A stretch of 64,000 bases of DNA from an uncultured Collinsella sp. (lineage in GTDB: Bacteria; Actinomycetota; Coriobacteriia; Coriobacteriales; Coriobacteriaceae). This document shows, piece after piece, positions 50,255 to 59,918 of this stretch. Where the stretch lies: NCBI GenBank assembly GCA_905199225.1, contig CAJKFS010000002.1:1-64000 (forward strand). The letters are read 5' to 3'. Both the position numbers and the translations under genes were made by a program. The notes under the pieces are model-generated. The model was not told the origin of the DNA, did not search any database, and saw only the letters and a list, made by a program, of their open reading frames with translations. Numbering within the stretch: position 1 is the stretch's first letter; every line of letters starts with the position of its first letter.

Positions 50255-50716
50255 ATGAAAACCCTGAAAGTCAAGAAATCGTTCGAGCGCTTCGAGGTGG
50301 AGATCGGCGACGAGACCGTGACGTGCTCCATCGACTGCACGGACACCAACGTGAACGCCATCGCGGCCAAGTGCATCGCGGCGCGCGACAAGGCGCTCGC
50401 GCTCGATTCGATCAAGGCCAAGACCGCCAACCGCAAGAATCTCGACCAGCTGTCCGTCAAGATGGCGAACGTCATCGGGCCGGCCATCAAGGACGCCATC
50501 GGCGAGGAGTCATACGACGCCATCCTGACGGCTTGCGGAGACGGCGTGCGCCTGAAGCCCGAGCAATGCAACCTGGTCATGGTCCAGGTATTCGCCACCG
50601 TGTGCCAGGCCATCTTCGACCGCCTGAACGACGTGAAGCAGAGCAAGGCAGCGCACTACCTACAGGACGTGGTGGCGGATGCGCAGAAGCCTGACGACGC
50701 AGAGCAAGGCCGTTAA
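50255..50716 (+). CDS. Tail assembly chaperone, gpG-like (153 aa)
   Basis: First of a pair between tail tube and tape measure, the place of gpG/gpT-type chaperones. Short beta N-terminus (KTLKVKKSFERFEVEIGDE) then helices (DQLSVKMANVIGPAIKDAI). It overlaps the next gene by 38 bases. I see no slippery heptamer in the overlap, so the second protein is probably started separately. Confidence 0.65.
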   Translation: MKTLKVKKSFERFEVEIGDETVTCSIDCTDTNVNAIAAKCIAARDKALALDSIKAKTANRKNLDQLSVKMANVIGPAIKDAIGEESYDAILTACGDGVRLKPEQCNLVMVQVFATVCQAIFDRLNDVKQSKAAHYLQDVVADAQKPDDAEQGR

Positions 50717-51356
50717 CGGCCGCTTCTGCTCAACATACGAATACGAGGGCGAACAGTTCGACGTGTGCGACTCCGCGCGCAACGCCATGCTGGTGAACGA
50801 GCTGTTCGCCGACGCCGAGCTGACCGAGGAGGACAAGCAGCAGCTGCTGCCCGCCATGCTGTTCCCCGACCTCGCCGCCGCCGTGGAGAAGGCGGGGCGC
50901 GAGCGCTTCTGGGACATGGTGGACTCCGTGCTTTGGGATGCCATGGGCGTCGACCTCTACGGCACGCGCGGTGCCGCGGGAAGCGAGGAGCCGGTGTTCG
51001 ACTGGGACGAGGACGCCGGGCGCATCCGCGCGTCTCTCCTGCAGGCATACGGCGTCAATTGGGACGAGGTGGCCGGCTCGATGAGCTACGGCGCGTTCCT
51101 CGACCTCGTGGCCGGCCTGATGGAGTCCGGGGAGACCCCGCTGCAGCAGGCCATCTACTACCGGACGGCGAAATGCCCGAAGGAAACCAAGGACAACAGA
51201 GAATACGTCGAGGCCTTCCGCGCCAGGGCGCGCCATTTCGCGCTGCGCGGCGAGCGGCCCGAGGGAGACCGCATGGCGGCGGCCAACAACGCCATGGCGT
51301 CGGCTTTCGCGAGCGAGTTCGCCGCGGCCGGGCGGGCGGTGAGCGCCGATGAGTAG
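50679..51356 (+). CDS. Tail assembly protein, Gp15-like (225 aa)
   Basis: Matches the Gp15 type of Gram-positive siphoviruses. An N-terminal VNGRFCSTYEYEGEQFDVC is followed by WDMVDSVLWDAMGVDL and FDWDEDAGRIRASLLQAYGV, then ISYxxF-like MSYGAFLDLVAGLMESGETP (about residues 145-165). The C-terminal helix is Ala-rich. It would act with the preceding chaperone on the tape measure, whose gene overlaps its stop by eight bases. Confidence 0.72.
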   Translation: MRRSLTTQSKAVNGRFCSTYEYEGEQFDVCDSARNAMLVNELFADAELTEEDKQQLLPAMLFPDLAAAVEKAGRERFWDMVDSVLWDAMGVDLYGTRGAAGSEEPVFDWDEDAGRIRASLLQAYGVNWDEVAGSMSYGAFLDLVAGLMESGETPLQQAIYYRTAKCPKETKDNREYVEAFRARARHFALRGERPEGDRMAAANNAMASAFASEFAAAGRAVSADE

Positions 51357-53763
51357 CGCATCCAACGCCGTCTCCGTGCTCGCGCGCCTCGACGACCAGG
51401 GCGTCGTGTCCGGGCTGAAGAAGATAAAGGTCTCCATGGAGGAGATCAAGGGCAAGGACGGAAAGCTCAACTGGGAGGGGCTGAAGAAGGGCGGCGCGGC
51501 CACCAAGGCGCTCGGCGAGGGCATCACCGACCTGGGCAGCTCCATGACGCTCGGGCTCACCGTGCCCATCGTGGCGGCGGGCGGCGCCGCCATCTCGGTC
51601 GCCGCGAACTTCGACGACGCCATGAGCCAGGTGCAGGGAGCGCTCGGCGACGCGTCCGCCGACACGGAAGGCCTGCGCCAGCTCGCCCTGCAGCTCGGCT
51701 CGGACACCGTGTTCAGCGCCACCGAGGCCGCGCAGGCCATGGTGGAGCTTGCCAAGGGCGGCCTGACCGAGGCGGATATCAAGGGCGGCGCGCTCGCGGC
51801 GTCCATGGACCTCGCCGCAGCAGGCCAGCTCAACCTGGCCGATGCGGCCGAGACCACGGTGCAGATGATGGGCAGCTTCGGCCTGGGCGCCGCAGACGCC
51901 ACCCGTATCGCCAACGCGCTCGCAGGCGCCGCCAACGCGTCCTCCGCCGACGTTTCGGACCTCACGCAGGCCATGAGCCAGTGCAGCGCCCAGGCGTCGC
52001 TGGCCGGATGGAGCCTTGAGGACACGGCCGCGGCGCTCGCCCTGTTCGCCGACCACGGCGTGAAGGGCTCGGACGCCGGCACGTCGCTCAAGACGATGCT
52101 GCAGCGCCTGTCCGCGCCGACCGACCAGGCCGCCGATGCCATGGAGGCGTACGGCCTGGAGGTCCGCGACTCCAACGGCAAGATGAAGGACATAACCGGC
52201 ATAGCCGACGAGCTGACCGGCAAGCTGAGCACGCTGAGCGACGCGGAGCGCGATGCCGCACTGCAGACCATCTTCGGCTCCGACGCCTCGCGAGCCGCCG
52301 CCATCCTGATGCAGTCCGGCAGCGAGGGCCTGCAGAAGTACATAGCCGCGACCAACGACGCGACCGCCGCGGAGACGATGGCCAACGCGCAGAAGGGCGA
52401 GCTGTCGTGGGCGCTGGAGAACATGGGCGGCGCCATCGAGTCGGCGTCCATCGCGTTCGGCTCGGCGCTCGCGCCGGCCATCACCGCCGTGGCGGGCGTC
52501 ATAGGCAACGTCGCCGAGGCGTTCGCGTCCCTGCCGTCCGGCGCGCAGACGGCCATCGCCGTGGTGCTGGCGCTGGTCGCCGCGGTCGGCCCGCTGCTCG
52601 TGGTGTTCGGCTCCGTGGTGGCGATGCTGCCCGCGCTGTCCGAGGACCTGCTCCTGCTCGGCGGGGCCTTCGCCGTCCCGCTCGCCCCGGCGCTCGCCGT
52701 GGCGGCCGCGATCGCCGCCGTGGTGGCCGTCCTGGTGACGCTGTGGAACACGTCCGAGACGTTCCGCGCCACGGTGCTGGCCGCCGTCGACGCCATCAGC
52801 GCGAAGGTTCAGGAGATATGCGCGTTCCTGGCGCCGTACGTCCAGGCGTTCGTGGACCAGCTCGTGCTGACCGTGCAGACGGCGATGGACGTGCTGCTGC
52901 CCATCATCGAGGCGGCGCTGACCGTCATTATCTCCATCGTCGTGCCGGTGCTCACGTCGATCATGGACACGGTCGCCAACGTGTTCGCGACGATCCTCGC
53001 GACCGTCACCAACGTGATGGCGGCGCTGTCGTCCATCATCCAGGGCGCCTGGCAGGTGATACAGGGCATCTTCCAGACGGTGCTGGGCCTCATCGTCGGC
53101 GTGGTCACCGGAGACTTCTCGATGATGAGCTCCGGCGTGAGCGGAATCCTGAACGGCATGTCGGGCATCATCAGCGGCATCCTGCAAGGCATCCTGTCCG
53201 TCTTCTCGGGCATCTGGAACTCGATCAAGTCGGTCGCGGTCGGCGCGTGCAACGCCGTGACGGGCGCGGTGTCGGGGGCGTTCAACGGAATCAGGTCGGT
53301 CATAGAGAACGCCATGAGCGGCGCAAAGAGCACCGTGTCCAACGCGCTCGACGCCATCAGCGGCTTCTTCGCGGGGCTGCACCTGGAGTTTCCGCACATC
53401 GCCCTCCCCCACTTCAGCCTGAGCGGCGAGTTCAGCCTGATGCCGCCGAGCGTGCCGAGCATATCGGTGAGCTGGTACCGAACCGGCGCCATCGCCATGG
53501 GCGCGAGCGTCGTCGGCATCGGCGAGGCCGGCCCCGAGGCCGTCGTGCCGCTGTCCGGCCGTGAGATGGACCCCTACGCGGACGCCGTGGCCCGCCGCCT
53601 GGCGGCGCGAGGGGCGGATGCGGGGGCCGGCGGCACGGTCGTCTACAACATAGGCGACGTGACGGTGAACATGGAGCAGCTGCGCGACCTCGCCACGCTG
53701 GAGGACTTCGTCAACCTCGTGCTGGCGGCGAAGCGCGCGAACCCGACGAGAACGAGAGGATAG
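51349..53763 (+). CDS. Tape measure protein (804 aa)
   Basis: Sets tail length. About residues 75-330 are the PhageMin_Tail/TP901 domain: VAANFDDAMSQVQGALGDAS, LGSDTVFSATEAAQAMVELA and ALFADHGVKGSDAGTSLKTM. About 375-600 are long hydrophobic helices typical of membrane-interacting tape measures. The C-terminus contains GIGEAGPEAVVPL, common at the end of this family. At about 10 bases of tube length per residue this predicts a tail of roughly 120 nm. Confidence 0.9.
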   Translation: MSSASNAVSVLARLDDQGVVSGLKKIKVSMEEIKGKDGKLNWEGLKKGGAATKALGEGITDLGSSMTLGLTVPIVAAGGAAISVAANFDDAMSQVQGALGDASADTEGLRQLALQLGSDTVFSATEAAQAMVELAKGGLTEADIKGGALAASMDLAAAGQLNLADAAETTVQMMGSFGLGAADATRIANALAGAANASSADVSDLTQAMSQCSAQASLAGWSLEDTAAALALFADHGVKGSDAGTSLKTMLQRLSAPTDQAADAMEAYGLEVRDSNGKMKDITGIADELTGKLSTLSDAERDAALQTIFGSDASRAAAILMQSGSEGLQKYIAATNDATAAETMANAQKGELSWALENMGGAIESASIAFGSALAPAITAVAGVIGNVAEAFASLPSGAQTAIAVVLALVAAVGPLLVVFGSVVAMLPALSEDLLLLGGAFAVPLAPALAVAAAIAAVVAVLVTLWNTSETFRATVLAAVDAISAKVQEICAFLAPYVQAFVDQLVLTVQTAMDVLLPIIEAALTVIISIVVPVLTSIMDTVANVFATILATVTNVMAALSSIIQGAWQVIQGIFQTVLGLIVGVVTGDFSMMSSGVSGILNGMSGIISGILQGILSVFSGIWNSIKSVAVGACNAVTGAVSGAFNGIRSVIENAMSGAKSTVSNALDAISGFFAGLHLEFPHIALPHFSLSGEFSLMPPSVPSISVSWYRTGAIAMGASVVGIGEAGPEAVVPLSGREMDPYADAVARRLAARGADAGAGGTVVYNIGDVTVNMEQLRDLATLEDFVNLVLAAKRANPTRTRG

Positions 53764-53769
53764 AGGAGC

Positions 53770-56190
53770 ATGGCCAAGGGATTTTGGGGAAATGCGAGCG
53801 GCCCCGACGCGAAGATGTACGCCTACGTCGAGTTCCGAACCTCCGCGCAGGAGGAGGGCCGCGCATGGGTCCAGTACAAGCGGAGCTGCTACGTCGACAG
53901 CGGCAACTTCGGCGGCACCATCGTGGACACCTCGTGGGGCGGGCGCCTGCGGCTGTACGGCACGGGATGGTACGGCGACAGCGGATGGCAGGACTACGGC
54001 TGGGTCGGCTACGGCGGCAGCGCGCACGTGAGCGCGTCCGTGTGGTACCTGGGCTGGTCCAACACCCATTACAACAGCTCCGTGGACGCATGGTACAGCC
54101 CGGACGTGCCGACGTGGAAGCCCAACAACGTCATGAGCCAGGTAGCCGTCCTCCGAAGCGACGGAACGGTGCTCGTGACATGGCGCAGCAACACGACCGA
54201 CGCGCGGCCGTATGACGGCGTGTACGTCGACGTGTCCGTGGACGACGGCGAGTACGAGCTGGCCGAGGACTGCGGCGGAGACGTCACGGCGTACACGTAC
54301 CAGGCGGAGCCGAACCGCCTGTACAAGTTCCGAGTGCTGCCGCACAACAGCGCGGGGAATGCCCCCGCGCACCAGTACACGAACGCAGTGGCAACGACGC
54401 CGAACGCGCCGAAGTCCGCGAGCGTGGCGCGCGATTCCGACACGCAGAACACGCTGTCCATCGTGCCGGGAAGCCCATGCGCCGGCCTGTACCTGGCGCA
54501 CGACGTGCAGCGCCAGATGGACGGCGGCGCATGGTCGGACTTCGGCGCCATCGAGGCGGCGGGCAGCACGAAGGTTGACCGCTCGACGAGCGCGAACCAT
54601 TCGTGGCGATACCGCGTGAGAAGCCGCAACGCCGCGGGCGCTTCAGCGTGGGTCGAGACCGGCACCGTCTACAACACCCCGTGCGCTCCGGGCAAGCCGA
54701 AGATGGCCCGCGTGTCCGACACCAAGGTGAAGGGCGTCTTCGAGAACGGGGCGAACACCGCAACGGGCACCGAGATAGAGCGAAGCCCGGACTTGGAAAC
54801 GTGGACGGCGGTCCGTACCACGCAGGGCAAGGCGACGGACTTCGAGGACGACCCCGGGGGTGGCACGTGGTACTACCGCGCTCGCAATGTATGCGGAGAC
54901 CTCGCGAGCGCATGGGTCGAGTCGGACGGCATCGTGACCATCTGCGCGCCCGCGGCCCCCACGATCACGTCGCCATCAAGCTCGCAGGTCATCCCGAAGA
55001 CGCAGGCGAGCATAACGGTAGCGTGGCGCCACAACCCCATCGACGGCTCGGCGCAGACGGCGGCCCAGTGGCGATGGAGCACGGACGGCGGCGCGACGTG
55101 GCATGTGGCGGACGTGAACGGCGGCGCGTCCTCCGCCTCTTTGGATAACTCGTTCGCGGTCAACGCCAAGCTGACCGTGCAGGCCCGCACCAAGGGCGCC
55201 CATGCGGACTTCGGCCCGTGGTCGGTCGCCGTATCGACGTACGTGCGGCAGGTGCCGACGGTGACAATCGAGCAGCCCGCCGACGGCTTCGCCATCGAGA
55301 ACACGCCCGTGCACGTGCTAGTTCGATACAGCGACCCGAGCGGCAAGCTGGCGGCTGGCACCCTGACCGTGCGCGACGCGGACGGCGCGGCCGTGTTCTC
55401 GCGAGACCTCATGGACGGCTTGGAGTTCGACGTTCGCAGCGGCGAGTGGCTGCCGCGCGACGGGGCCGCCTACACGCTTGAGGCGTCCGTGCGCTCAAGC
55501 TCCACGCTGCAGGCCAGAGCCTCGCGCGCGGTGTCGGTGTCGTACGTGCTGCCGTCGACGGCAGTCGCGGACGCCGTGCCGGACCCGTCCACGGGCTATG
55601 TCGCGGTAACGCTGCGCGAGGGCCGCACCGACGCCGCCGTGGCCATGAAGACGTGCAGCCTGTGGCGCAACGTCGGCGGTGTGCGCACCCTGCTCGCGGA
55701 GGACCTGCACGACGGCTCCACGGTGTTGGACCGATACGCCCCGCTGAACACGGACTACAGCTACGAGACGGCCAGCTTCGCCGACTCCGGCGCCGTGAGC
55801 GAGGCCAGCTACCCCGGCCGCATCGGGTCGCCGCTGCTGTTCGTGTACTGGTCCGGCGGCATCGCCAGCGGCATGTACGCGCCTGGCGACGAGTTCAGCG
55901 TGGAGCCCAGCTTCTCGACGTACCAGATTGCCGGCAAGCGCTATCCGGTCGTCGTGTCGAGCGAGAACGTGGAGGAGCCGCACGACATGACCGTGAGGCT
56001 CAAGAGCAGGGAGGAGGCCATGCGTTTCTACGAGGCGGTGCGCAGCTGCGAGCCGATGGTGTTCAAGACGCTGTACGGCTTCGTGTTCCACGGCGTGGCC
56101 AAGGCGTCGTTCACGCCATCGCTGGGCAACGCGGAGCAAGCGTGGGACGTGTCCCTCAACGTGACGAGGACGGACGGTGATGCCCTGTGA
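53770..56190 (+). CDS. Distal tail/host-contact protein with fibronectin-like domains (806 aa)
   Basis: Large beta protein in the distal-tail position. Residues about 1-110 are Trp/Tyr/Gly-rich (GTGWYGDSGWQDYGWVGYGG) and may be a carbohydrate-binding module. About 120-480 hold several fibronectin-III-like repeats (VLVTWRSNTT, YRVRSRNAAGASAWVE, SITVAWRHNP). The last about 120 residues contain VVVSSENVEEPHDMTVRLKS, the distal-tail type end. It overlaps the next gene by four bases (GTGA). Confidence 0.75.
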   Translation: MAKGFWGNASGPDAKMYAYVEFRTSAQEEGRAWVQYKRSCYVDSGNFGGTIVDTSWGGRLRLYGTGWYGDSGWQDYGWVGYGGSAHVSASVWYLGWSNTHYNSSVDAWYSPDVPTWKPNNVMSQVAVLRSDGTVLVTWRSNTTDARPYDGVYVDVSVDDGEYELAEDCGGDVTAYTYQAEPNRLYKFRVLPHNSAGNAPAHQYTNAVATTPNAPKSASVARDSDTQNTLSIVPGSPCAGLYLAHDVQRQMDGGAWSDFGAIEAAGSTKVDRSTSANHSWRYRVRSRNAAGASAWVETGTVYNTPCAPGKPKMARVSDTKVKGVFENGANTATGTEIERSPDLETWTAVRTTQGKATDFEDDPGGGTWYYRARNVCGDLASAWVESDGIVTICAPAAPTITSPSSSQVIPKTQASITVAWRHNPIDGSAQTAAQWRWSTDGGATWHVADVNGGASSASLDNSFAVNAKLTVQARTKGAHADFGPWSVAVSTYVRQVPTVTIEQPADGFAIENTPVHVLVRYSDPSGKLAAGTLTVRDADGAAVFSRDLMDGLEFDVRSGEWLPRDGAAYTLEASVRSSSTLQARASRAVSVSYVLPSTAVADAVPDPSTGYVAVTLREGRTDAAVAMKTCSLWRNVGGVRTLLAEDLHDGSTVLDRYAPLNTDYSYETASFADSGAVSEASYPGRIGSPLLFVYWSGGIASGMYAPGDEFSVEPSFSTYQIAGKRYPVVVSSENVEEPHDMTVRLKSREEAMRFYEAVRSCEPMVFKTLYGFVFHGVAKASFTPSLGNAEQAWDVSLNVTRTDGDAL

Positions 56191-57302
56191 GGTGGGACGG
56201 CAGCAGATACAAGGAGCGCTGGACGTTTAGGCGCGTGAAGTGGCCGAGCATGGAGGAGGCCGAGGACTACTGGCAGATCACCGGCGGCAAGTCGTCCGAG
56301 AGCATGTTCAAGGAGCTGAAAGTCACCGGCTCCATCGACTTCGAGGGCGCGGCGGTGCCCGACGAGTCCGACGCCATCCGCGTTTACTACGGTTTCACGA
56401 ACCAGTGGGGCGAGCGCTGGGAGGGGCCGGTGGCCACGGGCTTTTTGGAGGTCGGGGAGACGAGCCTGGAGGGCGCGCTCGTGAGCGGCAGCGCAGACCT
56501 GGCGGGCATGCTCACGGTGGCCACGTGCGGCCCTGGGTGCCCGCTCACGCTGCCCGCCGGCACCAAGGCCGTCGAGACGGCGGCGGGGCACCTGCGGGCG
56601 CTCGGCCTGCCCGTCGACGCCGCGCCGTCCTCGTACCGGCTGTCCGGCCCCCACACGTTCGAGCGCGACGAGAGCTGGCTGGACATCGCCAACTGGCTGC
56701 TGTCGGCGGCGGGCTTCGGCAGCGCCACCACCGACGCATGGGGAACCGTGCAGATGCAGCCGTACGTCGAGCCGACCGAGCGCGAGGCGACCTGGACGTT
56801 CCCGGACGACGGCACGGGCTTCTCGTTCCCCGCCATCAAGGCCAAGGACAACAGGGCGGACACGCCCAACGTGGTGCGCCTGTGGTACGAGGACGACTCG
56901 GTGGGCCTGTTCGCCGAGGCGCGCAACGACGACCCGCGCAGCGAGGCGAGCACCACGGTGCGCCGCCGCGAGCATCAGCTGGACGACGAGGTCACCGAGC
57001 TGTCCGGCGACACGCCCGAGAAGATGCTGGCGGCGCTCAAGGCGCTGGCCGAGAAGAAGCTGGCGGACAACTCCACGCGCATCGAGTACGTGACGGTGCC
57101 CGGGCTGTTCGTCCCGGCGCAGGTCGGGGAGTGCGGGCTGGTCGACTACGAGCGCTCGGGCAAGAGGTTCACGGGCGGCATCACCGCCAAGGAGGTGGAC
57201 TTCGGCCTGGGCGGCGAGACGACCATCACCATGCGCCGCCTGCTTCGGCCGGACTTCAAGGTGACGACGAGCGGGAAGGTGGCTTGGCATGTCGACAAAT
57301 AG
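56187..57302 (+). CDS. Tail tip/baseplate hub protein (371 aa)
   Basis: GTG start in the stop of the previous gene. Beta-rich with SESMFKELKVTGSIDFEGAA, WERWEGP-like NQWGERWEGPVATGFLEV and a repeated hub-like layout. VVRLWYEDDSVGLFAEARND and the C-terminal VGECGLVDYERSGKRFTGGI are the kind found in siphovirus tail-hub proteins. No peptidase or lysozyme motif is seen. The assignment rests on order and general features. Confidence 0.65.
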   Translation: MRWDGSRYKERWTFRRVKWPSMEEAEDYWQITGGKSSESMFKELKVTGSIDFEGAAVPDESDAIRVYYGFTNQWGERWEGPVATGFLEVGETSLEGALVSGSADLAGMLTVATCGPGCPLTLPAGTKAVETAAGHLRALGLPVDAAPSSYRLSGPHTFERDESWLDIANWLLSAAGFGSATTDAWGTVQMQPYVEPTEREATWTFPDDGTGFSFPAIKAKDNRADTPNVVRLWYEDDSVGLFAEARNDDPRSEASTTVRRREHQLDDEVTELSGDTPEKMLAALKALAEKKLADNSTRIEYVTVPGLFVPAQVGECGLVDYERSGKRFTGGITAKEVDFGLGGETTITMRRLLRPDFKVTTSGKVAWHVDK

Positions 57303-57537
57303 CGGCGAGCTGGCGGACGAGCTGGCGCGCGCCCTATGGCCGGAGGCGGCTCCGCGCGAGTACCACACGAGGGCGCCCGTGCGCTCCGTGTCCGGCGGCA
57401 CGGTCAACGTGCTGCTGCAAGGGGCCGACGAGCCGACGCCGTGCGCGAAGCTGTCCGGCGTCTCCGTGAAGGCCGGCGATATAGCGCTGGTGCTGATGCT
57501 GCCGAGCGGCGGCATCGTGATAGGAACCATCGGGTGA
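57289..57537 (+). CDS. Small OB-fold-like baseplate protein (82 aa)
   Basis: Helix (ELADELARALWPEAA) followed by short beta strands (VRSVSGGTVNVLLQGADEPT, DIALVLMLPSGGIVIGTIG) as in small gpV/spike-like OB domains. It overlaps the hub gene by 14 bases. It probably caps or connects the tail tip. The family call is tentative. Confidence 0.6.
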   Translation: MSTNSGELADELARALWPEAAPREYHTRAPVRSVSGGTVNVLLQGADEPTPCAKLSGVSVKAGDIALVLMLPSGGIVIGTIG

Positions 57538-57550
57538 GAGAGGAGAAGAG

Positions 57551-58231
57551 ATGAGGGAGATCATCGTGCTGGACCTTCAGAAGACCAGCACGCAGTTCAT
57601 GCCCGTGGTCTGCCTGCGCGCCAGGCGCGGCGACTCGCGAAGCCTGGAGCGCACGTTCCAGCTGCTCGACGGCGGCGAACCCGTGAACCTGGCCGCCTGC
57701 ACCGTGTCGTTCATGGCGGAGAACGCAGGCGGCCGCCCCATTATGGAGGAGGTGACCGTCAAGGACCAATCGGGGCAGTTCACGTACCGCTTCCCCGACG
57801 CAGTTGCGGCCGTGCGCGGCTCCATCACCATGGCGTACTTCCGCGTGGTGGGACAGGACTTCACAGGTTCCACGAACAGCCTGCGCATCGAGGTGCTGGA
57901 CAACGTGGACCTGACCGACGCCGTCACCGGCGCGTACGTGCCCATGCTGGACCGCATCATCGAGCAGTCCCAGGAGATGGCGGCCAACGCCGACGAGATC
58001 ACGCGCCAGGCGACCGCCGCCATCAACTCCTGCACGGCCATCACGGAGAAGGCCACGGCGCAGGAGCAGGCGCGCGTCGAGGAGGAGGCGCGGCGCGTGG
58101 TGGCAGAGGCCGACCGCGCGAGCAACTACAGCCAGAAGATGGCCGAGTGGGAGAAGGCCGTGCTCGGCTTGACCAACGGCATCTGCGTCAACGACAAGGG
58201 CCAGCTGTGCGTGGCCGTAGCGAAGGGATAG
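57551..58231 (+). CDS. Baseplate upper protein, BppU N-terminal-like (226 aa)
   Basis: Residues about 1-130 fit BppU_N: RARRGDSRSLERTFQLLDGG, VNLAACTVSFMAENAGG and the ending SLRIEVLDNVDLTD. About 135-205 are a coiled coil (NADEITRQATAAINSC, EQARVEEEARRVVAEADRAS). The C-terminus ends with a short strand. It would anchor the receptor-binding protein encoded next, the DGR target. Confidence 0.75.
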   Translation: MREIIVLDLQKTSTQFMPVVCLRARRGDSRSLERTFQLLDGGEPVNLAACTVSFMAENAGGRPIMEEVTVKDQSGQFTYRFPDAVAAVRGSITMAYFRVVGQDFTGSTNSLRIEVLDNVDLTDAVTGAYVPMLDRIIEQSQEMAANADEITRQATAAINSCTAITEKATAQEQARVEEEARRVVAEADRASNYSQKMAEWEKAVLGLTNGICVNDKGQLCVAVAKG

Positions 58232-58235
58232 AGAC

Positions 58236-59447
58236 ATGGCAGACAGCGAAGTGAAGTACCCCATCATCACAGACGACACGGGCCGCGCCATCGCGGGCGC
58301 GCTGCAGGCGATGGCGCACGGCAAGGTGGCCGAGCTGAAGACCGACTGGGACGGGCTGGCGCGCATGAGCCGCGACGGCCTGGCGCCCTACGTGCTCGGC
58401 ATCGGAGACCAGATCACCTCCAAGTGGACCGACCCGGACGGCGGCACCGCCTACGACGTGGCCAACGACGTGTGCCACTTCCCCGCCGAGCTGGAACTGC
58501 AGGACGGCGAGAAGCTGCCCGGCACCATCCTGCAGTGGCACTACGCCCTGCCCTTCGGCACGCAGTTCGACCAGAAGGAGGCCTTCTGGTACTGCGAGGC
58601 CGCGCTGGCCGCGGGCACCTACAACCTGACCATGGGCGCCTCGTGGGGCACCAACGTGGTCAAGGGCAAGACCTACCAGTTCACGCTCACCAAGGACGTG
58701 CCCAAGGGCGGCGTGCTGGCCGGCATGGAGTACGCGCCCGACCGCGACCCGGGCACGTGGCAGGTCAAGTCCTACAAGACCGTGAGCGACGCGGACCCCA
58801 TCGAGACGGTGGGCATGAGCGAAGGCGCGCAGGGCACGAGCCTGGGCACCATCGGCACCAAGCCGGACGGCAACATGAACAGCATCTACCGCTGCGCGTA
58901 CGGCTACAATCGCTGGAGCCAGTCCGCGCTGCGCCAGTACCTCAACGGCAAGGGCACGAACTGGTGGAAGCCTCAGAACAAGTGGGACCGCCCGCCGGAG
59001 TACGTCGGCAAGCGCGGCTTCCTGGACGGCATCCCCGAGGCCGAGCTGGCCGTCATGCGCCGCGTGAAGGTCGTCACCGGCGTGCCCTACTGCGAGGAGG
59101 GCACCGACAGCGAGCCGGTGCTGGACACCACCTACGACCTCGTGTTCCTGCCGAGCATGGAGGAGCACTTCCTGGCGCTCGGCGAGTCCGGCATGAAGGG
59201 CAAGGAGGGCGAGGCGTGGGAGTACTGGGCGCGCGTCGCGCAGTCCCCGGCGCCGCTGGCGCTGTGGCAGACGTGGCCGCAGCTGATCACGTACGCCATC
59301 AACAGCAAGACCAGTCCACAGGGCGTCTGGACGCGTTCCGCTCTTCGCAACTACGGCCACTACGCGTTCCGCGTGACCCCGTCGGGCGGCGTCGGCAACA
59401 ACTACGCGCAGAACGCGCCGCGCTGTGCTCCCGCCCGCGCCATCTAG
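58236..59447 (+). CDS. DGR target: tail receptor-binding protein with C-type-lectin-like variable end (403 aa)
   Basis: N-terminal about 190 residues attach to the baseplate (KYPIITDDTGRAIAGALQAM) and contain a beta domain. About 215-403 are a DUF6273/C-type-lectin-like fold: YGYNRWSQSALRQYLNG, DTTYDLVFLPSMEEHFL and the final GVWTRSALRNYGHYAFRV. The last 40 residues are encoded by the variable repeat (VR, 59321-59440). Codons that are AAC in the template appear here as GGC, CTT, TAC, CAC and others. Diversity in this exposed loop would change host receptor binding. A 9-bp GC hairpin follows 17 bases after the stop. Confidence 0.9.
   Translation: MADSEVKYPIITDDTGRAIAGALQAMAHGKVAELKTDWDGLARMSRDGLAPYVLGIGDQITSKWTDPDGGTAYDVANDVCHFPAELELQDGEKLPGTILQWHYALPFGTQFDQKEAFWYCEAALAAGTYNLTMGASWGTNVVKGKTYQFTLTKDVPKGGVLAGMEYAPDRDPGTWQVKSYKTVSDADPIETVGMSEGAQGTSLGTIGTKPDGNMNSIYRCAYGYNRWSQSALRQYLNGKGTNWWKPQNKWDRPPEYVGKRGFLDGIPEAELAVMRRVKVVTGVPYCEEGTDSEPVLDTTYDLVFLPSMEEHFLALGESGMKGKEGEAWEYWARVAQSPAPLALWQTWPQLITYAINSKTSPQGVWTRSALRNYGHYAFRVTPSGGVGNNYAQNAPRCAPARAI
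59321..59440 (+). repeat. DGR variable repeat (VR)
   Basis: Aligns without gaps to the TR at 59941-60060. There are 21 differences, of which 19 are at adenines of the TR (A to G, C or T). The two others are T to G (59371) and T to C (59429). The GC-rich end around 59421-59440 is the likely initiation-of-mutagenic-homing site. Confidence 0.93.
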
Positions 59448-59463
59448 CCATCGATGCCAATCC

Positions 59464-59485
59464 GGGGCGGGCCACCGCCCGCCCC
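59464..59485. other. DGR stem-loop downstream of VR
   Basis: Perfect 9-bp GC stem GGGGCGGGC/GCCCGCCCC with a 4-base loop, 17 bases past the VR gene stop. In the Bordetella phage DGR a cruciform of the same size and place promotes target recognition. Confidence 0.8.
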
Positions 59486-59507
59486 ACTGTTCGAAAAGGA
59501 GGCCGCT

Positions 59508-59918
59508 TTGTCGGTACCTAAAAGGTTGAGGAAGAAAAGCAAGCTCGAAGTGTTCGTGAACGCCTGCGACCTCGTGGAGTACGTGCTGAAGATCACGGCG
59601 AACGAGAAGGTGTTCAAGCCGGAGCAGTCCGCCGTCACGGACAAGATAAAGGCGGCGGCGCTCGACATAGCGCGCTTCATATGGTGCGCCAACAACATCC
59701 GCGTGCGCCAGGACGCGCAGCTGTACGCCGAGCGGCGCCGCCTGCAGGACATGGCCATGACGTGCTGCCGCGAGCTGCTTTTCCTCATCGACCTCGCATG
59801 GGACGTCATGCACCTGTCTGAGCGCCGAGCCGTCTACTGGGTCGGCAAGACAATTGACCTGCGAGACGAGATAGCCGCATGGAGGGCATCCGACGCCAAG
59901 AGATACGGGCGTCTGTGA
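59508..59918 (+). CDS. avd: Accessory variability determinant (Avd) (136 aa)
   Basis: Four-helix-bundle partner of the DGR reverse transcriptase, needed for priming and mutagenic cDNA synthesis. Helices: SKLEVFVNACDLVEYVLKIT, TDKIKAAALDIARFIWCANN, RRRLQDMAMTCCRELLFLID and the end AVYWVGKTIDLRDEIAAW. Basic residues lie on the first and second helices. I chose TTG 59508, which has AAAGGAGG five bases upstream, over an in-frame ATG at 59454 that would translate through the hairpin. The length fits Avd. The stop lies 22 bases before the TR. Confidence 0.85.
   Translation: MSVPKRLRKKSKLEVFVNACDLVEYVLKITANEKVFKPEQSAVTDKIKAAALDIARFIWCANNIRVRQDAQLYAERRRLQDMAMTCCRELLFLIDLAWDVMHLSERRAVYWVGKTIDLRDEIAAWRASDAKRYGRL

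Noticed and set aside
50679..50716. Programmed frameshift between the two tail assembly genes
   Set aside because: The 38-base overlap contains no slippery heptamer of the usual X-XXY-YYZ form, and the second gene has its own ATG.
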